A DNA stretch of 64,000 nt. Source: Proteobacteria bacterium SG_bin4. GTDB lineage: Bacteria > Pseudomonadota > Gammaproteobacteria > Burkholderiales > Nitrosomonadaceae. Positions 33,941 through 40,964 of the stretch are shown piece after piece. The translations under genes were made by a program, and so were the position numbers. Each line of letters opens with the position of its first letter. Position 1 is the first letter of the stretch. The notes under the pieces were generated by a model. It did not search any database and had not been told where the DNA came from. It saw only the letters and a list, made by a program, of their open reading frames with translations. The stretch is taken from assembly GCA_002083395.1 (NCBI GenBank), contig LWDH01000044.1:36130-100129 (forward strand), in the 5' to 3' direction.

Positions 33941-35106
33941 GCGACGCGTTCGATTTCGACCGGGAAATCGATCGCACAGGCACGCACAGCGTCAAATACG
34001 ACAGCCGCTTGGCGGTGTTCGGCAGGACCGACGTCATCCCGGCGTGGGTGGCGGACATGGACTTCGCCGCCCCGCCCGCCGTCACGCAAGCGCTGACCGA
34101 GCGAGCGCAACACCCGATCTACGGTTACACGCTGTTTCCCGATAGTCTTTACGAGGCGCTGATCGGCTGGCTGCAACGGCGGCACGGCTGGACAGTACAA
34201 CACGACTGGATCGTGATGTGCCCCGGCGTGGTGCCGTCGATCAACGCTGCCGTGATGGCGCTGACGCAGCCGGGCGACGCCATCATCATCCAGCCGCCGG
34301 TGTATTTCCCGTTTTTCTCCGCCGCCACGCAAACCGGCCGCAAGCTGATGCAAAACCCGCTGCGGCTCGACAACGGCCGCTACACCATCGATTTCGACCA
34401 TCTGGAACAATGCGCCCAACAAGCCAAATTCCTGCTGCTGTGCTCGCCGCACAACCCGGTCGGACGTGTGTGGCAACCGGAAGAACTGGAACGATTGCTG
34501 CAACTTGCCGCAGCACACAATTTGGTCATTCTCTCTGACGAAATCCACCACGACCTGCTCTACCCCGGCCAGCAACACCACGTACTCGCCGCGCGGGCAA
34601 CCGATCAGTACTCCGTCATCACCGCCGTCGCCCCGAGCAAAACCTTCAACATCCCCGGCCTGAACCTGTCGGCGCTGATCGTTCCCGACAAAACGATGCG
34701 CAATGCCATCAATCAGGTTTTCAACAGCCTGCACGTCAGCGCCTCCAACCCGTTCAGCGTCACCGCCTTCGAAGCCGCCTACCGCGGCGGCGAAGCCTGG
34801 CTGGAAGCACTAAAAATCTATTTGCGCGACACGCGTGATACTGTCCAATCGTACCTCGCCGAACATTTGCCAGAAATCAAAGCCATCCCAGCCGAAGGCA
34901 CCTACCTGCTATGGCTCGATTGCCGTACCATGAATCTGACCGACGCCGAACTGAAACACTTCTTCATCCACCAAGCCGGAGTCGGCCTGAATCCCGGCGT
35001 GCAATTCGGCCAGGAAGGCAGCGGATTTATGCGGTTGAATATCGGGGCGCCGAGGAAAACGGTGTTACGGGTGTTGGAGAAGATCAGATTGGCTATGCGT
35101 CGATAA
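33937..35106 (+). CDS. ovoB: PLP-dependent beta-lyase, MalY/PatB family, probable ovothiol sulfoxide lyase OvoB
   Basis: The 389-residue enzyme has a fold type I PLP family pattern: VIPAWVADMDFAAPPAV, the pyridoxal-binding Lys in VAPSKTFNIPGLNLSALIV (about residue 232), and FMRLNIGAPR near the end, all as in MalY/PatB C-S lyases. The start is TTG at 33937 with overlap TTGA on the OvoA stop and a GGGAG site nine bases upstream; no ATG is available in the intact frame without invading OvoA. Co-translation with OvoA makes the sulfoxide-cleaving role (5-histidylcysteine sulfoxide to 5-thiohistidine) very likely, while a cystathionine beta-lyase role cannot be excluded. Confidence 0.88.
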   Translation: MSDAFDFDREIDRTGTHSVKYDSRLAVFGRTDVIPAWVADMDFAAPPAVTQALTERAQHPIYGYTLFPDSLYEALIGWLQRRHGWTVQHDWIVMCPGVVPSINAAVMALTQPGDAIIIQPPVYFPFFSAATQTGRKLMQNPLRLDNGRYTIDFDHLEQCAQQAKFLLLCSPHNPVGRVWQPEELERLLQLAAAHNLVILSDEIHHDLLYPGQQHHVLAARATDQYSVITAVAPSKTFNIPGLNLSALIVPDKTMRNAINQVFNSLHVSASNPFSVTAFEAAYRGGEAWLEALKIYLRDTRDTVQSYLAEHLPEIKAIPAEGTYLLWLDCRTMNLTDAELKHFFIHQAGVGLNPGVQFGQEGSGFMRLNIGAPRKTVLRVLEKIRLAMRR

Positions 35107-35201
35107 CATCGCGATATCCAGCTTGTTGTTATAATCAAGTTTGGCTTGATGGTAACCAGGCAGAAAAATTTGGTAAATAGATTTATAAATAAGGAGATGT
35201 C

Positions 35202-35273
35202 ATGACCGATACCGCACTAAATTTCTTTTGTGATGTAATTGATTGCGTCATTCCGGGCGTCTATTCTAATTAG
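35202..35273 (+). CDS. Possible 23-residue leader or truncated peptide
   Basis: An ATG seven to eight bases after a very good AAGGAG ribosome site opens a 23-codon frame (MTDTALNFFCDVIDCVIPGV and three more residues) ending at TAG. It lies between ovoB and the 252-residue unknown gene, 40 bases before the next start. It may be a leader peptide, a fragment of a lost gene, or chance. The strong ribosome site is the only support. Confidence 0.35.
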   Translation: MTDTALNFFCDVIDCVIPGVYSN

Positions 35274-35312
35274 ACGATCCTGCCACCCAAGCTATAAAAG
35301 GTTGGAGATTCT

Positions 35313-36071
35313 ATGCACAACATTGAAATACAAGAAATGACCGAGGAGTTCTTGAAGATATGGCAGAGCGCGGGTATACACCTTAACAATCAAGTCGAGG
35401 GTGGGATTCAATCGTGGCTTCGTGCTCATCCATATCCACCATTCCTTGAGCACCTTTCTTTTCGCCTTGGAAACCAACTGTTCTTCATCAGAATTGAGGA
35501 TATTGATGGAAAAATCCATGGACCAGGAAGTGTCCGTGGGCTGCTGGCTGTGGCTGAAGGAAATCGCGGCCATGCTTGTCTACTCCCAATGAAGAAGAAA
35601 TTCTTCGGCGGTGAGTGGGTGCCCGATAGAAGTGGATGGAGTCTTATCGACGCGAAAACGAAGAAACCGGTTGACCCAATATCCTTAGTCACGGAAGAGA
35701 AAATCGAAATGACTCCGTGGGAGCTCCAGGATATGGCGGTACAAGTTGTTAAAGATTACCTAGAAAAGCAAGGCTACCAAATCATATCTTGGCAAGGTAA
35801 TCCAGAAGTTGATCCCGCTATTTGGTTCGTCGGTAATAGCAAAGGGCCAGAATGGGTTGTAATCAGAACAATCAAGTTCCCAGAAAACCAAGCACCCCGA
35901 CCCAGTAATTGGCAAGCTATCGCAAACCAATGCTCTCGGATGAGTCGAATAGGCCATTTCGCATCTGTTGCTCTTGTAAGTACTAACCAACCGTTCCAGT
36001 CGCAAGAGGAACAAGCAGTTCCACTATGGCGCGGTCATGCAATGCACGTCCGTTTCACTGGTCTCGAATAG
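35313..36071 (+). CDS. Unknown protein, PD-(D/E)xK-like core possible
   Basis: The 252-residue protein has a helical N-terminus, a block VPDRSGWSLIDAKTKKPVDPISLVTEEKIEM, and a C-terminal domain with VVKDYLEKQGYQIISWQGNPEVDPAIWFVGNSKGPEWVVIRTIKFPE, where Asp in VDPAIWF and the WVVIR strand resemble the D...(E)x(K) layout of restriction-like nucleases, although the second acid is not clear. A good AAGG/GGAG ribosome site precedes the ATG. Lower GC and different codon use than ovoAB hint at recent acquisition. No methyltransferase lies nearby. The nuclease idea is weak. Confidence 0.6.
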   Translation: MHNIEIQEMTEEFLKIWQSAGIHLNNQVEGGIQSWLRAHPYPPFLEHLSFRLGNQLFFIRIEDIDGKIHGPGSVRGLLAVAEGNRGHACLLPMKKKFFGGEWVPDRSGWSLIDAKTKKPVDPISLVTEEKIEMTPWELQDMAVQVVKDYLEKQGYQIISWQGNPEVDPAIWFVGNSKGPEWVVIRTIKFPENQAPRPSNWQAIANQCSRMSRIGHFASVALVSTNQPFQSQEEQAVPLWRGHAMHVRFTGLE

Positions 36072-36073
36072 TT

Positions 36074-36152
36074 CGTAGGTTGGGGTGAGGTACGAACCCC
36101 AACATCAATGAAATCGCCAATCGTTGGGTTTCATTTCATTCAACCCAACCTT
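36074..36152. repeat. Palindromic repeat, CGTAGGTTGGGG type, copy 1
   Basis: An imperfect palindrome of about 79 bases starts right after the preceding stop codon: CGTAGGTTGGGGTGAGG on one arm, TTCAACCCAACCTTG on the other, with AACCCCAACA inside. The same type recurs at 36275. Repeats of this look are common between genes in many proteobacteria. Confidence 0.75.
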
Positions 36153-36238
36153 GTACCAATCCTTTTTCGGTAACGGATCAGTCTTTGCATTCATCTCACA
36201 ATGAGATAAACTGCTTTCATGAAAATTATCAGCAAGTA

Positions 36239-36272
36239 GCCTGGATAAGCTTGCGTCATCCAGGATCAACAA
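36239..36272. repeat. 34-bp hairpin repeat, copy 1
   Basis: CCTGGAT and ATCCAGG flank an 11-base loop and are followed by ATCAACAA. The same 34 bases recur exactly at 37002-37035. It sits between the two CGTAGG-type palindromes. Confidence 0.85.
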
Positions 36273-36274
36273 CT

Positions 36275-36353
36275 CGTATGCTGGTGTGAAGCAAACCCCA
36301 ACATCAACGTAATCCCCAGCCGTTTGGCTTCATTTCGTTCAACTCAATCTACG
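36275..36353. repeat. Palindromic repeat, CGTAGGTTGGGG type, copy 2 (diverged)
   Basis: This copy reads CGTATGCTGGTGTGAAGC at the left and TTCAACTCAATCTACG at the right, and is clearly related to the one at 36074 by its AACCCCAACATCAA core, but with several changes. It begins three bases after the hairpin repeat. Confidence 0.7.
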
Positions 36354-36428
36354 GGCTATGCCCCCGTCCGGAAAGTAAGGCTCCGTTGCTTTTCCAATGA
36401 ACGCCTCCTCAAGGTTTCCTCATGCTGC

Positions 36429-36569
36429 AAGACTTTTGCACGGCTACTACGCAGCACGATAATCGCGTTAAAAATTCGCGAAAAATGCGCATTTACTCCG
36501 TGTAAACTCCGCTTTTTCGCAAATTTTTGCCTTATTCTCGCACCGCTCATGACACCGCGCAAAGGTCTC
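36429..36569. repeat. MITE-like repeat, GAGACC/GGTCTC family, copy D (reversed)
   Basis: A 141-bp copy in opposite orientation to copies A and B has ends AAGACTTTTGCACGG and CCGCGCAAAGGTCTC. The flanking pentamers GCTGC and GCTAC differ by one base, so the target duplication has begun to decay. It includes the longer right-end segment of copy B. Confidence 0.85.
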
Positions 36570-36689
36570 GCTACAACCTTAAATCGTATCCGGGATTATT
36601 AACCATTACAGTTTTTCCCGTAGGTTCACGATGTGTTCATCGGGATTGAGACATAGTTCCAGCATCAATCTACGAAACGAGGTGTGGTC

Positions 36690-36953
36690 ATGAACAGTAA
36701 ATGGTCGATCTGGAAATTGGGTGTTATGGTTGGTGTTGTTGTCATCATGTCGGGTTGTGTGTCTTTCGAGGAGCAGCGACGGAGCATGGTCAACCATTGC
36801 TCCAAACTGGGTTTCAAATATAATTCACCGGAATTCTCGAACTGTATCTCGCGATTGAACCGGCAAATTGGCATTTCGCAAAAATGTGCCGGAACATTTC
36901 GTTATGGTGTTTCCAATAACTATAGCAGATGCGTGTCTGGAAGTTGGCGTTGA
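36690..36953 (+). CDS. Small lipoprotein of unknown function
   Basis: The 87-residue product opens with MNSKWSIWKLGVMVGVVVIMSGC, a lipoprotein signal with MSGC lipobox. The mature chain has three or more cysteines in MVNHCSKLGF, SNCISRLN, QKCAGTF and SRCVSG, an even set that may form disulfides. GAGGTG before the ATG at 36690 favours this start over the GTG two codons earlier. The pattern NHCSKLGFKYNSPEFSNCI recurs in small proteobacterial lipoproteins of unknown role. Confidence 0.7.
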   Translation: MNSKWSIWKLGVMVGVVVIMSGCVSFEEQRRSMVNHCSKLGFKYNSPEFSNCISRLNRQIGISQKCAGTFRYGVSNNYSRCVSGSWR

Positions 36954-37001
36954 AAAAGGTGTTAGGAATGCAATAAAACCATCGCAATCCTTGGGCAGGT
37001 C

Positions 37002-37035
37002 GCCTGGATAAGCTTGCGTCATCCAGGATCAACAA
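37002..37035. repeat. 34-bp hairpin repeat, copy 2
   Basis: An exact second copy of the 34-base hairpin at 36239-36272, lying between the lipoprotein gene and the first toxin-antitoxin pair. Confidence 0.85.
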
Positions 37036-37144
37036 TGGCAATCCATAAAGCGCAAATCGTATTTTAATTGCAAAATGTATCAGCTTACGCTATTGTGACA
37101 CTCAATGAATTACATTGACATCAAACTAGCGCAAGGAACCTGAA

Positions 37145-37366
37145 ATGAGCCAGATATCCGCAAGATTACCGGATGAATTGATTGCCGCCCTCGATGAGGC
37201 GGCGACAAAATTGCATCGCACGCGTGCCGATGTGATCAGACAGGCTGTCGAATATTACCTCGACGATTTTGAAGATATTTCCCGTGCCGTAGAAGTTTTG
37301 CGCGATCCGGCTGACCCGGTGTTAGATTGGGAAACCGCAAAGCATGAATTACTCCGTCAGCATTAA
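37145..37366 (+). CDS. Ribbon-helix-helix antitoxin (RelB/CopG type)
   Basis: The 73-residue protein starts with the strand SQISARLPDELIAALDEAATKLHRTRADVIRQAVEYYL, a textbook ribbon-helix-helix DNA-binding fold, and a C-terminal toxin-binding arm DEDISRAV...DWETAKHELLRQH. It overlaps the RelE-type toxin gene by 23 bases. AAGGAA sits eight bases before the ATG. It should bind its own promoter and neutralise the toxin. Confidence 0.9.
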   Translation: MSQISARLPDELIAALDEAATKLHRTRADVIRQAVEYYLDDFEDISRAVEVLRDPADPVLDWETAKHELLRQH

Positions 37367-37598
37367 GCAAAGTGCGCTTAAGTCATTAAAAAACATAACC
37401 TATGCGGATCGGCTTCGCATTATCGAAGCGATTGATCAACTCAAAACAAACCCGGCAGCCGGTGGCGTGCTCAAGGGAGAATATTCCGGACTACGCCGCA
37501 TTCGCATCGGTTCTTATCGCGTTGTATACGAAGTGCATGATGAACAATTGACAATATTGGTTATTAGAATCGGTCATCGCCGCGAGGTTTACCGGTGA
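37344..37598 (+). CDS. RelE/ParE family toxin
   Basis: The 84-residue protein has the RelE/ParE fold: NYSVSIKQSALKSLKNITYADRLRIIEAIDQLKTNP, then LKGEYSGLRRIRIGSYRVVYEVHDEQLTILVIRIGHRREVYR. The basic RIRIGSYRVVY and GHRREVYR segments match the RNase-type RelE members. It overlaps its antitoxin gene, and the pair is complete. Confidence 0.9.
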   Translation: MNYSVSIKQSALKSLKNITYADRLRIIEAIDQLKTNPAAGGVLKGEYSGLRRIRIGSYRVVYEVHDEQLTILVIRIGHRREVYR

Positions 37599-37680
37599 AC
37601 TCATTCATCTGAACGGTTGACGCTGCACAGCAGATTGGGGTGCCGCGCTTTTATAAAACAACACGTTTCGCGTTCACAAG

Positions 37681-37759
37681 TAAGGTGCAACAAGCAAAGC
37701 GCATTGCACCATCAAAATGATCGAAAACCGGTGCAATGCCCTCCGGTTATTGCACCTTA
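37681..37759. repeat. Large inverted repeat upstream of the vapBC-type pair, copy 1
   Basis: TAAGGTGCAACAAGCAAAGC begins a 31-base arm matched by a diverged arm ending in GGTTATTGCACCTTA. A near-identical, more symmetric copy is at 39270-39348. Both copies are directly followed by the same toxin-antitoxin promoter sequence. Confidence 0.8.
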
Positions 37760-37838
37760 CAACTTGAAATAGTCGCGCCCATGCCCATAACTTATGACTC
37801 GGCTCAACAAACTGACAGAACCAGCACCATCTGTTAAA

Positions 37839-37859
37839 CTGGTTTATAAGATCAACCAG
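37839..37859 (+). promoter_or_regulatory. Likely vapBC autoregulatory operator
   Basis: CTGGTT TATAAGATC AACCAG is an inverted repeat 16 bases before the antitoxin start and overlaps a TATAAG -10-like hexamer. A related TTGGTT...AACCGG pair survives in the decayed copy at 39398-39418. Autoregulation by the antitoxin is the usual mode, not shown here. Confidence 0.5.
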
Positions 37860-37875
37860 AATTGAGAGCTAAGCG

Positions 37876-38115
37876 ATGATTACTGTCGGCGCCTTTGAAG
37901 CCAAAACCCATTTATCGTCGTTGCTGGAGCGGGTAGCCCAGGGCGAGGAAATCATTATTACCCGTCACGGCAAACCTTTGGCACGGCTGGTTCCTGTAAA
38001 TGTTACAGACCGGTCGCGAATCGATTCCGCAATTTCAAAATTAAAGGTGCTGCGCAAAAACTGCACCCTTGATGGTACTTCGTGGCAAACGCTGCGTGAC
38101 GAAGGTCGCCGATGA
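37876..38115 (+). CDS. vapB: Phd/YefM-type antitoxin (VapB role)
   Basis: The 79-residue protein starts ITVGAFEAKTHLSSLLERVAQGEEIIITRHGKPLARLVPV, a clear Phd/YefM fold with N-terminal DNA-binding part, and a C-terminal segment LRKNCTLDGTSWQTLRDEGRR that should clasp the toxin. The end overlaps the toxin start in ATGA style. A degenerate copy of the last 22 codons is at 39421-39486. Confidence 0.92.
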   Translation: MITVGAFEAKTHLSSLLERVAQGEEIIITRHGKPLARLVPVNVTDRSRIDSAISKLKVLRKNCTLDGTSWQTLRDEGRR

Positions 38116-38528
38116 CCGGGTTTGTTCTTGATTGCTCGATTGCCGTCGCCTGGTGTTTTGAAGACGAAGCATCGGATACTTGCGATGCGTTGCTGGAACG
38201 TGTCCGCGATGAAGGGGCATTAGTGCCGTCCCTATGGTATCTGGAATTGGGGAATGTCATGATACAGGCGGAGCGCAGGGGAAGGATCATGCCCGCCGAC
38301 GTTTCAATCCGGCTCGAGTTGATTGGTGATTTACCCATCAGCATCGACAATGAGACATCGCCTCGCGCTTTGCACGAAATTCTCGCTCTTGCCCGTGCTC
38401 AAAACCTGACGACTTACGATGCTACTTATTTGGAGCTTGCCATCCGGCATGGCCTTCCGCTCGCAACGAACGACAAGCGGCTGCGAAGTGCAGGCATAAA
38501 TTCCGGTGTTCAGGTTATTCCGGCTTAA
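38112..38528 (+). CDS. vapC: VapC-type PIN domain toxin
   Basis: The 138-residue ribonuclease toxin carries the PIN acids: Asp in GFVLDCSIAVAW (near residue 7), Glu in WYLELGNVM, Asp in NLTTYDATYLELA and Asp in LATNDKRLRSAG. Overlap with the antitoxin gene and correct length make a complete toxin-antitoxin pair. VapC enzymes cut tRNA or rRNA when freed; the target here is unknown. Confidence 0.94.
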   Translation: MTGFVLDCSIAVAWCFEDEASDTCDALLERVRDEGALVPSLWYLELGNVMIQAERRGRIMPADVSIRLELIGDLPISIDNETSPRALHEILALARAQNLTTYDATYLELAIRHGLPLATNDKRLRSAGINSGVQVIPA

Positions 38529-38584
38529 TCCATCATCGATTTGAAAATTTAATTGTGGATCGGCGGCGAAGGCGCCTGGAAATC

Positions 38585-38836
38585 ATGACTGCTTCCATCG
38601 ATCTGAAACAGTTGCTTCCCGTTTGGGAACAATTCCGCAACCGAACCGACATTGCACCCATTCGCGATGATATACATTACGATCGCATGATCGCATTGTT
38701 GAATGCATTGCTGGAAGAGGCATCGGGCGACGAGAATCATCCAGCAATGAGCTTAGCCGGCAAACGCGAGTTCAACATTCGTCAAATCCGGGCATTGGGC
38801 GAACGGTTCGCGATATCGCCAGCAACTTTTGTTTGA
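38585..38836 (+). pseudogene. HigA-type antitoxin with in-frame loss of its HTH core
   Basis: The 83-residue frame keeps the N-terminal dimerisation part of a HigA/COG5499-like antitoxin (LLPVWEQFRNRTDIAPIRDD, then YDRMIALLNALLEEASGDENHPAMSL) and the C-terminal GKREFNIRQIRALGERFAISPATFV, but the stretch between, which should hold the helix-turn-helix (usually about 50-55 residues), is missing. The join at AMSL/AGKREF stays in frame. From memory of the family, the full-length form is about 135 residues. No toxin gene remains upstream, although the last bases before the ATG, read in the overlapping frame (LWIGGEGAWKS stop), might be a toxin tail. It may be non-functional or act as a DNA-binding-free inhibitor. 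Confidence 0.6.
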
Positions 38837-38879
38837 TGGCATTTGAACTTAATTCACCAGACAAGAGAGAGTCTCCATT

Positions 38880-39272
38880 ATGTTCACACATTTCCGGGTA
38901 GCTCGCCCCGTCAGCGACCTTTCCCGAAGCGATGCGATGTACCAGGCTGGTCTTGGGTTTGTCCGGGTTGGTCAATTTGATGATCACGATGGTTTCGACG
39001 GGGTGATGCTCGGCTTTCCCGGCGCAGGCTATCATCTCGAATTCACCTACTGCCGCACCCACCCGGTTGCGCCAACCCCTACGCCTGAAGATCTGCTGGT
39101 TTTCTATCTCCCCAACCGCAGTGAATGGGAATCGCGTTGCCAAGCGATGCTGGATGCCGATTTTAAACCAGTTCCCTCCCTGAATCCCTATTGGGAACGC
39201 GAGGGCCGGACTTTCGAGGATCCCGACGGGTATCGCGTGGTTATCCAATGTGCGGAGTGGATTAATCCGTAA
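38880..39272 (+). CDS. VOC family (glyoxalase-like) protein
   Basis: The 130-residue protein shows the two VOC half-domains: FRVARPVSDLSRSDAMYQAGLGFVRVGQFDDHDGFDGVMLGFPGAGYHLEFTY and LLVFYLPNRSEWESRCQAMLDADFKPVPSLNPYWEREGRTFEDPDGYRVVIQC. Candidate metal ligands are His6-like positions and Glu in HLEFTY and DPDGY. AGAGAG lies before the ATG. Its TAA stop falls within the first arm of a 31-base perfect inverted repeat, so the repeat can form its 3' end. Substrate unknown. Confidence 0.85.
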   Translation: MFTHFRVARPVSDLSRSDAMYQAGLGFVRVGQFDDHDGFDGVMLGFPGAGYHLEFTYCRTHPVAPTPTPEDLLVFYLPNRSEWESRCQAMLDADFKPVPSLNPYWEREGRTFEDPDGYRVVIQCAEWINP

Positions 39273-39348
39273 GGTGCAATAAGCAAAGCGCATTGCACCA
39301 ATGATAGATAACTTTGATGGTGCAATGCGCTTTGCTTATTGCACCTTA
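39270..39348. repeat. Perfect 31-bp inverted repeat, copy 2
   Basis: Two perfectly matching 31-base arms (starting TAAGGTGCAATAAGCAAAGC) flank a 17-base centre, a very strong hairpin that begins in the stop codon of the VOC gene. Copy 1 lies at 37681-37759. The sequence after each copy is the same toxin-antitoxin promoter. Confidence 0.92.
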
Positions 39349-39420
39349 CAACTGGGCGGTAGCCGCTCAGCTGACAGAGTCTGCATCATCTGGTAAATTG
39401 GTTTACATGATCAACCGGAA

Positions 39421-39511
39421 CTGCGCAAAAATTGTACGCTTGATGGCATAGCATGGCAAAGGATGCGCGACGGAAACCGCCGGTAAGCGGATTTATTCTG
39501 GATTGATCCAA
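39421..39511 (+). pseudogene. Remnant of a second vapBC-type cassette
   Basis: The reading LRKNCTLDGIAWQRMRDGNRR stop matches the last codons of the intact antitoxin (LRKNCTLDGTSWQTLRDEGRR), and the following SGFILD stop matches the toxin start TGFVLD, with the ATG lost. Upstream, the promoter and operator of the pair are kept (CTGACAGA, GCATCATCTG and TTGGTTTACATGATCAACC), but the antitoxin body is deleted between the operator and codon LRKN. It is a decayed duplicate of the cassette at 37681-38528. Confidence 0.85.
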
Positions 39512-39542
39512 CAGACCCCAATAATCGCGAGGGCGAAATTCA

Positions 39543-40163
39543 ATGACTGACGAGCAGAAATCACAAAAATGGTGGCAAACCGTTCCCGGATTATTGTCGG
39601 CGACGGCGGGTTTGATTACCGCCGCGACCGGCATGATCGTGGCGTTACACCAGACCGGATTTCTCGATAAGGATAGCGGGCATGCGCCACAAGCTCCGAG
39701 CGGTTCTCTTGCCCAACCGGAAACGGTTCAATCGGATGCGGCACCCAATGCACGGCCTAATACAGCGTCCTCTTCCAAAAGTGAAGTTGCACAAACCTCA
39801 ATTGCGCTTGCCGCCGGATCTGAAGTGCGCTTGGGCAATGCGGTATACAAAATTCTGGCAGTCCAGCTTGACCGTTATAACGTGGAAAAACTGAGTCTGC
39901 GGTTTACTGTGCGCATGACGAATAACGACCGTTACCCGGTCAATTTCTGGGATGAATCTTTCCGGTTGCTGGTTGACGGCGCACCCCTCGCGCCGGTGAG
40001 CGGATTGAACAAGCTGCTGCACAGCCGCAGCGCTGAAGAGGGGGAGATCGAGTTTGTCATTCCGGTAACCGCTCAATCTGTGGCTTTAAAAATCGAGCAT
40101 TTGAACGAATCGACCGAGATCCCCATCAACCTCCCGCCCCAGCTTCCGCTCGCGAAACCGTAG
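39543..40163 (+). CDS. Unknown single-pass membrane protein
   Basis: The 206-residue protein has a short cytoplasmic start (MTDEQKSQKWWQTVP), one membrane helix (GLLSATAGLITAATGMIVALH), a long proline/alanine/serine linker (about 40-90) and a C-terminal beta domain (VRLGNAVYKILAVQLDRYNVEKLSLRFTVRMTNNDRYPVNFWDESFRLLVDGAPL) of the DUF4352-like immunoglobulin type. A GAGGG site precedes the ATG. It directly follows the decayed toxin-antitoxin cassette. Function unknown. Confidence 0.72.
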   Translation: MTDEQKSQKWWQTVPGLLSATAGLITAATGMIVALHQTGFLDKDSGHAPQAPSGSLAQPETVQSDAAPNARPNTASSSKSEVAQTSIALAAGSEVRLGNAVYKILAVQLDRYNVEKLSLRFTVRMTNNDRYPVNFWDESFRLLVDGAPLAPVSGLNKLLHSRSAEEGEIEFVIPVTAQSVALKIEHLNESTEIPINLPPQLPLAKP

Positions 40164-40202
40164 CGGAAATGTATCGCCACCGCGCTTATGCTCGATTGAC
40201 AT

Positions 40203-40964
40203 TCAAGTTTGCGGGGGCGTGCGCAGAAATTTCGGCAGCGGCAATCCGTACCAGCTTTTAACATACAGATAGCGCCGCACCGGCGTTTTAATCATCAGTA
40301 ACAGCAATCCGATGGAGTACAGACACCACACCGCCACCCCTTCGTTCAAGTCGTTCGTGGTCATGTACGCCAGCAACGGTCCCGACAGGAAGTGATAACT
40401 CACCATTTTCCAGGACCCGTACAGCAACGGCAGCACAAAGGCGGTGTAACCGTAAACATTTCCCATAAAGACATTGCCGTTGGCGGGAATGGCCCAGGCG
40501 ATATGCCAATCGCCGGAGGTCGAACAAATCTGTTCACCGCAGAAAGGCATGGTGAATTTTGCGCTGGTGAAAAATGTCATGGTGTAGTTTCGTTCATAAC
40601 AGTAGACGACCCAATCGAACGGATAAATCCGCATCATGAAAATGACCGCAGCAGCAGCGCACAATGTGTAAACCGCCGGTGCGATGCGTCGGCGCAAGTT
40701 TTCCGGGATGAAATGCATCGCGACTGCATTGACAAAAAAGGGTTGAAACGCGATATGCATATATCCCAGAAAAGTCGCAATCTGATTTCTTGGGTCCTGA
40801 CATTGATCGATCACCGTGTAAGTGTACGCTTGCAGCAATTCCATCAACGAAAAGTACGCCAGCGCGGCGCATAACACGCCGGATTCACCCTTCCGGTAAA
40901 AATAGACGGTACTCGCAATGCCGGCCACCGCTAACGCCGCCGACGCTTCTCCACTCCAGCACAT
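40203..40964 (-). CDS. DUF5765-type multispanning membrane protein
   Basis: The 253-residue protein has about seven hydrophobic helices starting at MCWSGEASAALAVAGIASTVYFYRKGE. Conserved-looking blocks are MELLQAYTYTVIDQC, FLGYMHIAFQPFFVNAVAM and the Cys/Trp-rich loop CGEQICSTSGDWHIAWAIPA. AGAGAGG lies five bases before the ATG. From the pattern it belongs to an uncharacterised family (DUF5765). It is transcribed alone, tail to tail with the unknown protein at 39543. Confidence 0.78.
   Translation of the reverse strand: MCWSGEASAALAVAGIASTVYFYRKGESGVLCAALAYFSLMELLQAYTYTVIDQCQDPRNQIATFLGYMHIAFQPFFVNAVAMHFIPENLRRRIAPAVYTLCAAAAVIFMMRIYPFDWVVYCYERNYTMTFFTSAKFTMPFCGEQICSTSGDWHIAWAIPANGNVFMGNVYGYTAFVLPLLYGSWKMVSYHFLSGPLLAYMTTNDLNEGVAVWCLYSIGLLLLMIKTPVRRYLYVKSWYGLPLPKFLRTPPQT

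Noticed and set aside
24733..36569. The conserved reading frame in the MITE core as a small protein gene.
   Set aside because: Changes between copies occur at all codon positions and no ribosome site is present; the similarity is better explained by shared repeat ancestry.
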